A stretch of 64,000 bases of DNA from Arthrobotrys musiformis (GCA_036971715.1 JAVHJL010000003.1:2852001-2916000), one strand, 5' to 3'. Shown: positions 19,625-32,000, numbered from the stretch's first letter. Notes: generated from the letters alone by a model not told the origin. Translations and numbers: made by a program.

Positions 19625-21484
19625 TTAAGAACATTTTTGTAACCACCTCTTCCTAGCCTCCACTGCCCATCCTCGAGCCTCGAAGTGTTGAGCCAACCGG
19701 TCTCCAATCTTTTTATAGTACGCATAATCGGTGTTAGATTTATTCGATGTAGGGTAGTGGTCTAGTAGGTACCGTCCCTCCGTAAAAGTCTTATAGCAGT
19801 CTCGGAACCGTTCCCCAAATTCCTCCGTGTTTTCCTTTTCGTCGTACCACATAATATTAAGTTCATTATATAGCACCCTAGCATGCAGAACCTTTGCATA
19901 GCCGGCTAACTCGGGGAAACAATAGCCATCTGGTTTCTTTGGAACTGAAGAAAGCGCCCCGAGAGCAGCGCTTTTTGCACTATCAATTAGAGTCTGCATC
20001 GAGGTCCTAGATTCATTCACATGATTACTATGAATAAACTCTTGCAATTCCACAAGACAGATCTTAGCTACCATGAGGTCAGAGTTTATGCTCCCCACTA
20101 CGTCGGATCTGATGTCGTTCTCGTCGGATAGCGGGCGCGCATGCGCAGGTTGAAAGTCTATTGCATTATTTCGCGACCCCGGGGCCATTGTTTGGGGGAT
20201 AGAGTGAGAAAACTGGCCATGGGTACGGCCGTCGTCTGTGTGTGGAAAACCCCATTCCCCTGCAAGTGGATTCTCTGAGACTAAATTTTGGTGCCGTTGG
20301 TGCTCCAAAGGGTTGATGTCACGGCGATAGCCTATAGGTGGACCACCCTGGGTGAGGCCGGGAACGAGACCACCTATAGGCATAAGGAGAAACCTTTGCT
20401 GATGGGCGGTATTTTGGCTATGGCCATAGTCGAGCTCGCGCCTAGGCCTCCCAGGGGGAAGCGTGTCAAAGCTGGCGTTTTCCCACTGCCAGGGTTGCTG
20501 TTGTGTAATCGATTGGGATATGCCATGTTTTTGCTCATACTCTTTAATTTTGGCTTCGCTCTCCTCTGCAGAAAATTTCAGTTTTCAGATAGAGTATATA
20601 TAGAGTTGTCGCGCGCAAGTACCAAAAAATACTTCAGGCGACATGGGGGTTTCATGCCCCGCGGGGGGGCTATTCAAAGCAAGCCACTTACTCGAAGGGA
20701 TCAATTTCCTCAGAATATATGTTGCTGCGGCAGCAGCCACTTGCGCAGCACGATCCTGCCAGGTATCGTCTTTGTTTTCGTCTGCAAAGTCGCATATTCC
20801 TCGTATTGTCAAGCAGTAGGGCTTTGCTAACCCGGCGGCTTCCATTTCAATACAGATCGCACCTGTTGCGTCCCTAATTTTGTCTCTGAACTTAGCATTT
20901 TTAACGACGGCATCCCCCGAGGCTATAGTTCCGTGATGTATCTTTGGTGTTCCAAATTCCTGGTCCGGGAAGTTCTTTTGTAATATATCTGCAATAGCTT
21001 TTTGAGCACGTAGGTCCCCCGACACCATTCCGGCAATCTGATGTAATCTGGTAGATGGGTTATTCAGGTGATCTGTAAGCTGATTTGACTCAAACTCGTC
21101 GGAAACCACTTTTCTCGAATCATAGTGGCGGATACGCTTCCCAAGCACCACATCACCGAGCTCGATTTTCACGTCTGATCCCGGGATCCCGGCGCCTATG
21201 CCCACCAATAGCGCGTATGTAATATTTTTAAATGTCCACCGTGCATTATTCTCGATGACAACGACGGGCAGGTTCCCCGCGTCACTTGCAACGACCATGA
21301 CAACCAAATGCCGTCCAATTCGGCCTAGGTAATAATGGTTACTATCATTTTCAGATTGTGAATTCGGTTCGTGTTCTTCATCGAAAAAATTTCTCATAGC
21401 CTGACCCTCGAAATTGAGAGGGCAGACTATGAGGATTGTGTAGAGTTCTTCGTGATATTCATTGAGCTTAGAACCGTCAGACAT
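19625..21484 (-). CDS. Nucleoside-phosphorylase (PNP_UDP) domain protein with novel C-terminus
   Basis: Two exons (21484-20692, 20565-19625), 577 aa. Residues about 15-258 form a PNP/UDP phosphorylase (MTA/SAH-nucleosidase-like) domain: LVGIGAGIPGS, ELGDVVLGKRIRHYD, HHGTIASGDAVVKN, ICIEMEAAGL and IRGICDFADENKDD. This is the version found at the N-terminus of many fungal NLR-like (NACHT or NB-ARC) proteins, where it is thought to act as an effector or sensor. Here no NTPase or repeat domain follows. Instead comes a Gln/Pro/Gly-rich linker (about 265-390) and a helical, aromatic-rich C-terminal region of about 180 residues (YAKVLHARVLYNELNIMWYDEKEN) that I do not recognise. Enzymatic action on a nucleoside is plausible from the intact motifs but not shown. 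Confidence 0.85.
20330..20381. repeat. 12-bp perfect inverted repeat inside the phosphorylase gene
   Basis: GCCTATAGGTGG at 20330-20341 is the exact reverse complement of 20370-20381, with a 28-bp spacer. It encodes the near-symmetric peptide PIGGLVPGLTQGGPPIG in the linker. It could form a hairpin in DNA or RNA; no function is implied. Confidence 0.85.
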
Positions 21485-23392
21485 CCTGGTGTCACTTTAC
21501 AAACGTTGAACACTTGGAACAAGGTATGTAGTAGAGATAGAGGGCTCTGTAGCACAGCTGGGGGGTCTGGCGACGGGACAAGCTCTGTAGATATGTTGTT
21601 AATTTGATGTCTTTGCAAATTAATTGCGTTGTGTGTGCGATATATAAGTACTGAATATATATCTATATAAGTACTTAAGTACTTACTTATAGATATCGAT
21701 CGGTGGTGGTGGCTTACATGGAGGGACACAGACTTTGTCGCCAAACTAACATATATGGCCTTATAATTACCCTTGCCTCGCTGGAACCAAAATATGTCGA
21801 GATAAAAGATGTTACTATGGGTGTTATTAAATTTTAAGCAGAGTTCAAAAATCTAATATGGAAGGGTTCAGGCTCCCTAATATATATACAATCGATTGTA
21901 GATACGAACATTAGTAATATCCATAAAGGATAGAGTCCTAAGCTCCCCGCTCGAACTTTTCCGGTGGCTTTCTCGAGCAAGCGCACGTGCTGCAGATTGT
22001 CAAATTTTAACTGCAATGTTGGACCTGTTTGCTCGAGGCTACCTGTTTGCCAAAAGGCGGTATTCATGCATTCATGCATACGTGCATGTCGTGGTGTGGC
22101 ATCGTGGACCCTCACGAAGAAGGCTGATTGTTTCTGAGGTGTAATTCTAAGGATATGTAATTGCGGGCGGCTGGAGATTACGAGATATCCACAATACCCA
22201 ACTCACGAGTCATTGCAAACCATAGAAAAATAGCTCGGGGGTCGAGAACTGTACAACTGTAATATACGATTGATAAACCACAGATCGATATCGGATTTTC
22301 ATGTTTTAAATTTATCAGCCGTGTGAGTGTTCTCTGATCCGGCGGGGTAATAAAATTATATCAGCGCGGCATCCAATTGTAGATTCACCCTACCGAATTA
22401 CTAACGGCCTAGATAACTACCCAAGAGGTAATATCATACATGCATATTTATATGCCCATGTCATAATTATGCATAACATATCTTATAGCACATGCCATCT
22501 GATACAGCTCGAGCTCGGGCTGAAGTTGCAATTTAATTGTTGCATGTTGTATATTTGTGTATATTGTTGTGTTGTTGAAACTCACCGTTACGCAGTATGG
22601 TTATATTATCAGGCCGTCAAGGCCGCGCGATCCTCTAGATCTATAGATTGGTACTAAATGCATATGCTGGCTACGATATATACCTAGGATATATACTTAA
22701 GTATACGTACGTATATATACGTGCATACATATCGATATCAAGAAAGCCATTGTTCCTGATGTGAATCATTTAGAAGAAAGAATTCAAACATATGCAAGGA
22801 TATCGATTTAGATCAAATCATAATTCAGCCTTTAATATACTGCATTGATTTCATGAAATCTTTTATAGGAAATTAGAAGAAATCTAATATTGTTGTGCTT
22901 TGAAGCGCTTTGAGGCCTCGAGGTTGTGCAAGTGGCGTGCTTTATGTCGTATATTATGTCGTAAACCAAATGTAAACGCTGGTGGCATCCTAGCTGGATG
23001 GTTGGAGCATGGAGGGCCCCCAAAAGAGATGGATGCATTTACTGCTTCGAATTCCCATTGGCCCGTCTTCGCGAAAACCGACTTTATTACTTTCTAGTTG
23101 AGACTTCTTAGTTGAGAACTCTTCGACCGTTTTGTAACATGCTCTTGACAAGTCAAGGAATAATCAAAGATATCTAAATCGAAATATAAGTGTTTTGGTC
23201 TAGATAGACAAGTCAGTTGAAAATTTGAAGTAGGAATATATCGAAGAGAAATGCTTTTGATATTGTACAGAAAAGGGAAAAAAAGAAAGGTACTCCAAAT
23301 CGCCAATGCAGTAGTCAGTATATATATTATATCATGCGGCATACTCGATAACGTCGAGGACCGTTCTATTCGTGGCCCTATGAATTCAATAT
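21485..23392. other. AT-rich intergenic region
   Basis: About 1.9 kb rich in TA steps, including a run of tandem palindromic TATA/ACGT tetramers near 22675-22740. Short open stretches have no recognisable features. It includes the promoter of the phosphorylase gene and the 3' side of Spb4. Confidence 0.45.
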
Positions 23393-25294
23393 TCAATCAT
23401 CGTTTTCCTCATCGTCATCTACCTCCCCGTCGTCATCCTGCTTGCTCTTTTTAACCTGCCGTATCATTTCCTGCAGTTCGTCCGCATCCTTTTTCTCTTC
23501 CTCAGTCATCTTGCTGTACTTCTCCGCATCTTTCCTCTTCCTCTTTCGCTCCCTCTTATCCTCTCTATGTTCCTTGCTCTCTTGTTTCCCACTCCATGCC
23601 AAGTTCTTCTTCTTATTCTCCAACCTCTGCTCTTTCTCCTTCTGCATCTTCTCTTGGAATTCCTCCGTCTGTCGATACTGTATACCCTCTTGCCGTTGTT
23701 TCTCTCTCGCCTTGTCTTTGAACTTTATCGCATCGACATCAACATCCTCCCTCAACATCAAATCAATATCCGTAACAGCCTTCAACTCCGGCATCTTTGG
23801 CATCTTGAGCAATGCCCACCCTCTCCCAGCTTCACTCCAATCCACGTCCTCGATCCGGAATATCGAGCTGGTAATATGGGCTTTATAACTCCTAACCCAG
23901 CTCACAAACCCCTGCATCCCTTTCTCATAAACCGCCCTATCCCCCCTTACCACCTTCCTTAACTTCTCAAGCCCATCTTTCACCTCCTTCTCGTCGGGAG
24001 CCCGGATCTCGCTGTCAGGAATCAGCCTCATCGGCGTTTTCCTAACTTTCATGAACCCAACGTAATCCTCCTCCCTCCCTTTCGTCAGTAACAAAACCGC
24101 CTTCCCCCTCCTCCCTGCTCTCCCTGATCTTCCGCATCGATGCATGAACTGCTTAGGATCCTGCGGTGCATCCAACTGAATCACCAAATCCACCTCAGGC
24201 ACGTCCAACCCCCTCGCAGCCACATCCGTAGTAAGCAACATCGTAGTCCCCGTCGAACCCACAAACTCATCAAAGTTCTTCCCCCGATTAACCGAAGACT
24301 GCCGTCCGTGTAACGCAATAATCTTGAAATAAGCCGGCAGTATAACCGGTAGCAAATGCGCAAAGTAGTCCACCGCATGACATGTCGAAAAGTAAACAAT
24401 AGTCTTCTGCGGCGGCAACGGTAGCGATTCAATGATCCGTGGTATCCAGAATAGCTTCTCGGAGGCTCGAACGGGGATGTATCCGATATCCAAACTGACT
24501 GGTGTCCTTTTTTCTTCGTCTTTGTGGTCTCGAACTTTCACGTTGATGCGTACGCCGTTCCGTACGCCGACCCATCCCATAACCCCTTCCACGGCATCCG
24601 TAACACTGGCACTGAATAACCCCGTCCTCCTCTGCTTCGGTAATCTTGCCAGAATCTTCATCAATGTCTCTTTAAACCCCAAATCCAATAACCTATCCGC
24701 CTCATCGAGTACGAGCACATCGAAACTCGAAGTTCTGACATAATCCGACTGTAATAAATCATTAAGCCGCCCGGGTGTCGCAATAACCAAATTCGTAGAA
24801 TTCGACAAGAAAAGCTTAAGGTCCTTCTGCGGCGTAGTATTCGATCCTCCAACCAGTAACTGCGGCCGTATCGGACACGGTACCGCACTCGCATCCTCAT
24901 CACCACCCTCAGTAACCGCCGGCCAGAACTTAAGTAGTCCTTCGCAAACCCCAAATATTTGTGTAGCCAACTCCCTCGTCGGCGAAATAATAATCCCCTC
25001 CAAAAACCCCTTCCCGCGGGTCTCTTTACTCCGTATCAGTCGTTCGAGAATCGGTATTAAAAACGCCAGCGTCTTCCCGCTACCAGTGACAGCTTCCACG
25101 ACGACGTCTTTGTTACCGACGAACAGTGGGATCGTAGACGCTTGCACTGGCGTCATTTTTACAAAACCCATTGTTGCGACGGCGTCGAGCAGCCATGGGG
25201 AGAGGGTTGTGAGGGAGGTCCATAGCTGTTTTTCGACGGAGGATGCGGTGGAGGATGGCTTTTGCTTTGATTTTATCTTCGCTTTCGACGGCAT
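23393..25294 (-). CDS. SPB4: DEAD-box rRNA helicase Spb4
   Basis: One exon, 633 aa. All superfamily-2 helicase motifs are visible: Q-motif context MTPVQAS, motif I AVTGSGKT at 68-75, Ia PTRELA, Ib TPGRL, II DEAD near residue 200, III as SAS rather than SAT, V ARGLD, and VI HRCGRSGRAGR. The post-helicase domain with MPELKAVTDIDL and a Lys/Glu-rich C-terminal tail (from about 520) is characteristic of Spb4/DDX55, an ATP-dependent helicase of pre-60S ribosome assembly in the nucleolus. Length is close to yeast Spb4 (606 aa). No intron is needed. The acidic end is very rich in Asp. Identity is confident; the SAS change is conservative. Confidence 0.93.
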   Translation of the reverse strand: MPSKAKIKSKQKPSSTASSVEKQLWTSLTTLSPWLLDAVATMGFVKMTPVQASTIPLFVGNKDVVVEAVTGSGKTLAFLIPILERLIRSKETRGKGFLEGIIISPTRELATQIFGVCEGLLKFWPAVTEGGDEDASAVPCPIRPQLLVGGSNTTPQKDLKLFLSNSTNLVIATPGRLNDLLQSDYVRTSSFDVLVLDEADRLLDLGFKETLMKILARLPKQRRTGLFSASVTDAVEGVMGWVGVRNGVRINVKVRDHKDEEKRTPVSLDIGYIPVRASEKLFWIPRIIESLPLPPQKTIVYFSTCHAVDYFAHLLPVILPAYFKIIALHGRQSSVNRGKNFDEFVGSTGTTMLLTTDVAARGLDVPEVDLVIQLDAPQDPKQFMHRCGRSGRAGRRGKAVLLLTKGREEDYVGFMKVRKTPMRLIPDSEIRAPDEKEVKDGLEKLRKVVRGDRAVYEKGMQGFVSWVRSYKAHITSSIFRIEDVDWSEAGRGWALLKMPKMPELKAVTDIDLMLREDVDVDAIKFKDKAREKQRQEGIQYRQTEEFQEKMQKEKEQRLENKKKNLAWSGKQESKEHREDKRERKRKRKDAEKYSKMTEEEKKDADELQEMIRQVKKSKQDDDGEVDDDEENDD

Positions 25295-25605
25295 TGTTGA
25301 TAGATTATTTGTGTGAAAGGTTTGCCGGTTGGCGGGTTATGCGGCGAAGAGGAATCTGTCGCAGAAGTTTGAAATTTTGGGATGGGTCCAAAAAATGTCG
25401 ACAGGGTTTGAAATGTGACAGAAGAGTTCAAGGCTTGGCATTTGGTGTTGGAAATTTAGCGGGTCAACGCAAAATCCCAACTTCACGACAACATCTAGGC
25501 CTTGGTGATTTCGGGTATCTAAAGTAGTTTAACGACAATGGAGGTTCTGTACTTAATTCCTAAGTATATATACAAGGGGGCGAGATATCGGGCCATTGTA
25601 ACTCC
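25295..25605. other. Promoter of Spb4 and 3' end of the F-box gene
   Basis: About 310 bp between two minus-strand genes. No feature beyond AT-rich spacer is seen. Confidence 0.4.
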
Positions 25606-27095
25606 TCATGAGCTCTCACCTCCAATTATCCGTACAGAACAGTTATTCCTCTGACTAATGCAATCAATTAAATCTCGTGGATATCCCCGTTTCTCATTAA
25701 CATCCAGGTGTTTCTTGGTTCGCTTCTGAGGGTGCTCCATGTCCACGGTGAAATCCTTCAAACCAGTTACTGCTACGGTGTTCAACCGGAAATCCCACCC
25801 TGTGACTCTACCATTTATACTTTCCTCGTCATCCTTAAGCAGGTACCGCCGGATCTCAGTAACCGATTCATGTCCGTCCCACCAAGTTGCCTCTGGATCC
25901 AGAGGTCTAAGGTTGAGCTTCAAACTCTTGACGCCCGTAAATGGGTGGGATGCGAACAGCCGCCACCAAGCAACCGAAACCGTCGAGCAGTACTCCACAA
26001 CCTTACAATTCTCTGGAGGCCTGACAAAAAACGACGGGTGGAAAAATACTTGATAACACGTACGATTTTCGTATTGGTCGTTTCCGATCTTGAGCACTTT
26101 CAGCTTCTTGAGGTTGTCGAATGCAATTTGGAGGTCCCTCAGCCATTCTGGAAATCGCTCATTCCGAACCCAGCTTGCATCGTACGTCGACCACGAGAGT
26201 ATATTTGTACAAAAACTCAACTCCCTCAGTTCGACCGTTTGGGCGAAAATCCCGGGTAGCTTTGTCAAATACTCCTCCGCCTCACTTGTACACCTCTCGC
26301 CGAGACTATCGTTCCAACAACCCACCCCTCCAAGATCAATCTCCACCGTCAACTTCGTGAGGACCGAAAGATTTAGAGCGTCCGATTCAACAAGAGTCAG
26401 GAGATTACTCGTGGCTACATTCATCGAGAGCTCCTGGATGGTCTTTGACCAAGAGTAATCTTTGACCCGTTGTAGGAAAAATAACTCTTGGGAATCTCCT
26501 TTTCGTACCCGGCGCTCCGAATCGTCAAGTAAGCATCTAGGCCACGCGAACCTCCCTTCAAGAAACCTCTCGCGTTAGCCTCTTCTCCTCAACTTTGCAG
26601 AACATTAGGGCAATCGGAAAAAACACAAATATGCAGCGCTTCTCGCAAAACCGACGCCTTTTCCAAACCATCTTACAACTAGGCTTCCCCCCAAAAAGAA
26701 AGAAAGAAAGAAAAATACCCACCATTGCCCCTAATATAAACATGCCTCAAATCAATCTTCCCCTGCTCGATCAACCCCAACAAGATCTCATGAAACCCAC
26801 TAAGCATACTCTGCCCCTTCGTAAAACTCGGGAACGGCGTCAAGACCTCTATCTTGTGAATATGTTGGTACCCCAACACATCCGCCCCGACTTCACGGGT
26901 GAGATCGGCCAGTTTGGCAAGGTAGTTGCATACATCGGCCCAATGCTCACGGATGGTGAAGGTAGACCACACGCGCCGCCTGAGGACCGAGTAGAAATGC
27001 TTGGACGTGCGTAGGAGGTATACTACTTCGCATTCGTCGAGGTAGGAGGTTATGTGGTAGATTAGTTCGACGGGGAGGAGGCTTAATGTTGTCAT
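25606..27095 (-). CDS. F-box protein with leucine-rich C-terminal region
   Basis: Two exons (27095-26723 and 26555-25606), 440 aa. The F-box is at residues about 5-45 (LLPVELIYHITSYLDECEVVYLLRTSKHFYSVLRRRVWSTF), read in two pieces here: LLPVELIYHITSYL and VVYLLRTSKHFYSVL. F-box proteins link substrates to Skp1-Cullin1 ubiquitin ligases. The rest resembles the irregular leucine-rich repeat tails common in fungal F-box proteins (LSVLTKLTVEIDL, LKKLKVLKIG, GVKSLKLNL). The intron was chosen as GTGGGT donor, GCTAAC branch and AAG acceptor because it keeps the frame and places the branch about 20 nt from the acceptor; a GTATTT/GAGAG alternative differs by a few residues. Substrate unknown. Confidence 0.8.
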
Positions 27096-27985
27096 TATCG
27101 TGGTGGACGCAGATAAAGCTTTAGTGCATTCAAATTCTTAGAGACAATCTTCTATAATTTGCTACAGATCTCGAGAAAGGAAAGAAGTTTTTAATTGTTG
27201 ACCTTACGAGAGAGAAAAAATAAAGTTTTAAATCATCAGCCCTGATAGTATTTATACACCAGTTGGATTGACAGCCAACATGTGCACGTCGCTTGCAACT
27301 GAAGCCTCCGCCTTGGCGTGGAGAAGGCCTCGTAGCACAACATCGGTGATTGGTGACAGGTTGCGAATCCTTTGCGCACACCAGAAAACCGTCTTGGATG
27401 ACCCTCAAAGCTTCGTGTGTGGCCCACCTCAACTGTGGAGCAAGCGCAAAGTTCTGGACTAGCTATTTACAACCCATCAAGTTATAAATACTATTATACC
27501 GGCCGTCCGACAGTAGACAATATTACATTAATGCATTGCTTGATTCCTACCTAAGGATTTGAAGCTTAGGATATATATATATATATATATATATAGGTAT
27601 ACATGTATAGTAAACAATCTACTTCCTTAGCTACCAGGAAGCTAGAAAGCCATTGATCCATGGCCATTGCTACAATAGCTGGAGGTACAGGTTAAGAATT
27701 ATCACACTACCTAAATTATACGTAGACAGCCTGACAAAATTAAACGCTCTCCATTTGACTGAAAATAGCACTACTAATACCGATATACCGATATCGCTTT
27801 CTAACAATCGAAAACCAATCCTTAGATAGAAACATTGGAAGGCATCCTAACATCAATCGTTCAAGCGTTCAAGCAAAGGATATCTCAAACCCAACCGCGT
27901 TGCCGAACTCGATCCGAATTTAGCTCCCGCGACGCATGGAAAGGTTACACCAACCACAGAACCTCAAAATCAAAGACCCAATACA
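27096..27985. other. Divergent promoter region, F-box gene and Imp2
   Basis: About 0.9 kb between divergently transcribed genes. It contains an AT dinucleotide run at 27571-27595. A stretch open from 27835 continues out of frame with Imp2 and is not supported. Confidence 0.45.
27571..27595. repeat. AT dinucleotide microsatellite
   Basis: About twelve and a half uninterrupted AT units, in the divergent promoter region upstream of Imp2. Confidence 0.95.
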
Positions 27986-28631
27986 ATGTCTCCAGACCAC
28001 CCCAATACCACTCCAACCCCGTCACCTAGACCCCGCACTCTCCCCAAATTCTCCCAACCCGCAAAACTCGCCCTCGGCGTCCTCTCATGGCTCCCCGTCG
28101 CAATCTTCTTCTTCGACAACGTCTACCACCTCTCGTGGGTAACCGGCCGTAGCATGTATCCCACCTTCCTCCCGGACTCAAACGCCGGCGCCCGAGACCT
28201 CATCCTCCTCAAAAAATGGAATGCCAAAAAGGATCTCCAACGCGGGGAGGTGGTGGTTTACAGATCCCCCATCGACCCGGAACTCACCGCTATCAAAAGA
28301 GTGGTGGGCTTGGAAGGCGATGTAGTGATCACGAAGAAGCCGTTTCCGCAGGGTGAAATTGTGGTTCCGAGGAATCATGTATGGGTTGAAGGGGATGATA
28401 TCCACAGCCATGATAGCAATTACTTCGGTGCCGTAAGTATAGCACAAGGAGGCATACAATATACCTGCAACTAACTTTTCATAGATAAGTACCCATTTAA
28501 TACAAGCCAAGGTTACCCATATCGTGTGGCCATTTTCAAGGTTAGGTATCGTCGAAAAAGCCCTCCCGTTATCGACACAGAGGAGGGTGCTGCCTGCCGA
28601 GCAGCGTATCGTAACTGTTTTCGGGGTTTGA
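27986..28631 (+). CDS. IMP2: Mitochondrial inner membrane peptidase subunit 2
   Basis: Two exons (27986-28432 and 28485-28631), 197 aa; the 52-nt intron carries a CTAAC branch site. This is a type I signal peptidase fold. The catalytic serine is S56 in GRSMYPT and the general-base lysine is K104 in AIKRVVGLEGD. The third signature, GDDIHSHDSNYFGA, is completed across the intron. One membrane helix precedes the catalytic domain (about 27-49). The combination and size match Imp2 of the mitochondrial inner-membrane peptidase, which removes sorting signals of intermembrane-space proteins in a heterodimer with Imp1. The Pro-rich N-terminus (residues 8-25) is longer than in yeast. It is convergent with the Spo71-like gene. 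Confidence 0.92.
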
Positions 28632-29007
28632 TGTTGCCAATAACCCTTGTATATAAACTGTATTATTAGATTAAAATGTATTGAAAAAGGTCTTCATTCT
28701 TTTTGGTACGGTGCCAGGTGAGAAATTTCAGCAGGGTACCTAGTTATCGTACAGTAGGATCGCCTTCTCATCATATCCCGAAGGCCAGCAAGCAAAACAT
28801 CAAGAAACAAAAGGCTATGCAATCGCTAAAAATGAAATACAAGCAAGTAAAAGCTGTAAAAAGAATAATGAAAAGGAAAAACGCTGGTAAACCAACTCCA
28901 CTCTATAGTTTGATAGAACGAAAAAGACAATTAATGATTTTATGTATAAAAGAAAACACCCTCTTCCTTCGGAACACCCTTTGTAGATTAAAAAAGAGAG
29001 AAAAATA

Positions 29008-32000
29008 TTATTTTGCTGCTTTGACGATGATCTCGTCTGTCGAATGCAGTCGCTCGATTTCAACGCCAATCGCCATAACCCAAAGATCTCTTTCTTGTCG
29101 AGATCGAGCTTTGAACACCATCGACTTACCAGTCGAGCCCAAAGTTGTCACTCTCTTAACTCTCGCTCTCTTCCCCCCATCGCCCTCCGACCTGATCGAT
29201 GTATGCTTAGCGCCATGCCAAACAACGAAACAAGTCATGACGTCTTCGTCTGTAGACATCCAGCCGTCATCGTATACACGAGGCAAAGCGTGGCGGCCAG
29301 GGTTGTTGCTATCGAATGTTTGGTTCTGATAGAGGAGCTGGCTCTCTGTCGCAATACCGCTGTAGACATATGCGTCTCGGAGAGAAACTTCTTGCCGTTT
29401 GAGTTGATGAACACAGTCGAGTGGCTCTCCAGTATACTTCCGGACCGTGTTATTATAAATCAAAAGCTTCCCATGACAGGCAACTACATGATACTTCTGG
29501 AAAGTAGCGTGTCTGGTCTTCTTCTGATACAAATGTCCGCTGTACTATACTTCGGTTTCAGCTAATAGCCTATGACGGGAATTTATTTCACGAACACTTA
29601 CAGTAATCGTTCGGCATGAAGAGATACCACAAACGTTCCATACCAACGGCGAAGACCGAGTGTTCTGAACTTCCCACTTCTTCCCATACTGGCCGATGAA
29701 TGATTCCATTTCCTCATCGATACGCAGAAGGTCAAGATTCTCCTGACGGGTCTCCTTGAGAATCGTCAAATCCGCACCTCTCCGCTTCTTCCAGTATATT
29801 ATGAGATCCGCGAGCCTGTGCATCCACTCGTCCCGAGTTTCCAGGTCAAAGCTCTAAGAAAGGTTAGCTGAATTCAGATGAACTGAGACGGGGATTTCAC
29901 ACCTGAAGTCTGATGATGAGGCCACTAGTCAGAACGATCTCGAATGTCCTTTCATTATCTACAGACTTCACTTGTCCGTCGGGTTGATTCGAGTCTGGCA
30001 CATCCCGGTGGAAGTCGTCCTCCCCAGTACTCTGGACTCGCTGTGGGAGGTTCTCCGTTCCATATGGTCGAACATGATCGATTTTCATCAAATCGACGAA
30101 GCCGTCTGCCCTCATGACGGAATTGACTTTCCGCTCTGCTTCGTTGTAGGCATCCTCGTCCTTGCGCTCTTGAAACGTGGCATTCCCGGTCCTCATCCAA
30201 CCGACCTCGCCGTCTTCAATATGATACGGGGAAACGGCGTATATCAATGGGATGGTTTCTATTTGTGAACACAACATTAACACCACATCGATATTAGCAA
30301 GGAATCATATAGCCCTTACCTATTATATGATCCGAGTCAGGCACCTTATCACCCTGCTTAGGGGGGAGTTTTGGAGGAGGCGGAGGTAAGGCCTTTGCGG
30401 GCTTGCAAAAACACAGAAGGTTATCATGGGTATACCAATAAAGTCTCTTGTAGAAGATTCTTCTTTGGTCCTTTCCCATTCCGGACGTTAAACGAAGCAG
30501 GAAGCCCTCCACTATACCTCCAGTTAGCTTGTAGATCTCCTTCAAAGCCTTGGGAGAAATTCATACCTGGTGGGGGCTCAAGCACGGTCCTTCCATTTTC
30601 CGATATGATCGAAGTAGGATAGTGGATCTTCGGACGCAATTCTAGCTCATGGGTTTTCTGCATGGCCATCGAACCATACATTTTCTTCTCGTTCATCTGG
30701 TGGAGGGGATTAGCTGGTGGTCAAGCAGATATTAAATATAGTACCTACCCCGTGTACCCACTCAAGACGGTCGTACCGCCTCCATGCCAGCCCAAGTCTA
30801 TCATTTTGCCTCCAGGTCTGTATAACCTCCTCCCACTCTTTATTTCTGCTGAGCAGCTGGAGGGACGTCCGCATGATGTACTTAGAAACCGTGCCGTCGT
30901 CCTTGTTTTTCCGTATTTCCTGCGAGATAGCTTCATCGTCGACGTTCTTTTTAGGTGTATCATCGAAAGGATCTACTATTTTAAGGTTCATTGAGAGATC
31001 GGGGACATGCACAATCAGGTCTTCAGGTCGATTCCACCCTAACGCCTTGCGCAAGAAAGTATGCCATTCCACGGACGAGGCTGCCGCTCTTGGTCGCATC
31101 AAGAAAATAATAGTGCCACGTCTAAACGGAAGCCAGAGACAGAGGGTCTTGTCGAGAGAAGAGAATAGATTAACGTGAGTCTCTCTCGGGTTGAGAGGAA
31201 TTTCCCTTGTCGAATGCTTGGCTATTCTTTTTCGTTCGATTGCCGGGATAGTCTATACCAGTTAGCAAACTTCAAGCCTCTAAAATCATATGCTTCTTAG
31301 ATCATTACCCTGCTCTTGTGGATCTTCAGTGTGAGAGGCGCGTCGTCCTCTCCAGTCTGCCTACAGACAACCACGAACTCCCGCCATTTCTCCATAGTTC
31401 TCGTCTCGATATGCGCCATCTCGTTTTCATCAAAATCTGGAGATAAATCCGCCAACGTTGTCTCGACTCGGACAAGCATAGTCGCCATCTTAACAATCTC
31501 CCCTTCCCTTGATTTCCGTAGTGACCTTCCCTTCGGTATCGAGCGCCTTCTGGATGCATGCGCAAGTTTCCTCTGTAGTTCCTGGTCCCGGCTTAGGACG
31601 TCATCGTTTGTTTGGAATCGCACCAGCCCGGCGGAGACCTTGTCTCTCGTCTTCTTCGGCGGCGGATCTGGTTCCGCGATCGCAACTTGCGCTGTAAGTG
31701 GTGTAGATTTCGAGTGCTTTAATGCAGACTTCATGGGTTTCGCAGCACTATTCGGTTCTTTACGTCCCTGTCGATTATGGGGCAAGAGGGATGAGAGTGA
31801 ATTGGTAGGGTCCGGCGTTTGGGTTCTTGTTCTTACCAGATTGGCCGTACTATCAAGTTCCTGGCTTGTATCCGTAGATTTCATCGTCGACAACTGGCTT
31901 AAATCCGACTTTGCAGCAGGTGCTTCGGGAATCGCACGTTTTGAGAAATCAAGTTCATTTGACGGACCACTGGTGGGCGACTGTTCGTTGGACTCTTCGG

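Noticed and set aside
23393..25294. SAS instead of SAT in Spb4 motif III as a sign of inactivity
   Set aside because: Thr to Ser is conservative and all other helicase motifs are intact, so loss of function is not indicated.
26549..26719. Alternative intron (GTATTT donor, GAGAG acceptor) in the 26-kb F-box gene
   Set aside because: It is phase-compatible but leaves the GCTAAC branch only a few bases from the acceptor; the GTGGGT/AAG choice fits spacing better.
28703..29565. Plus-strand frames over the last exons of the Spo71-like gene
   Set aside because: They run antisense to a conserved PH-like domain and have no recognisable product.
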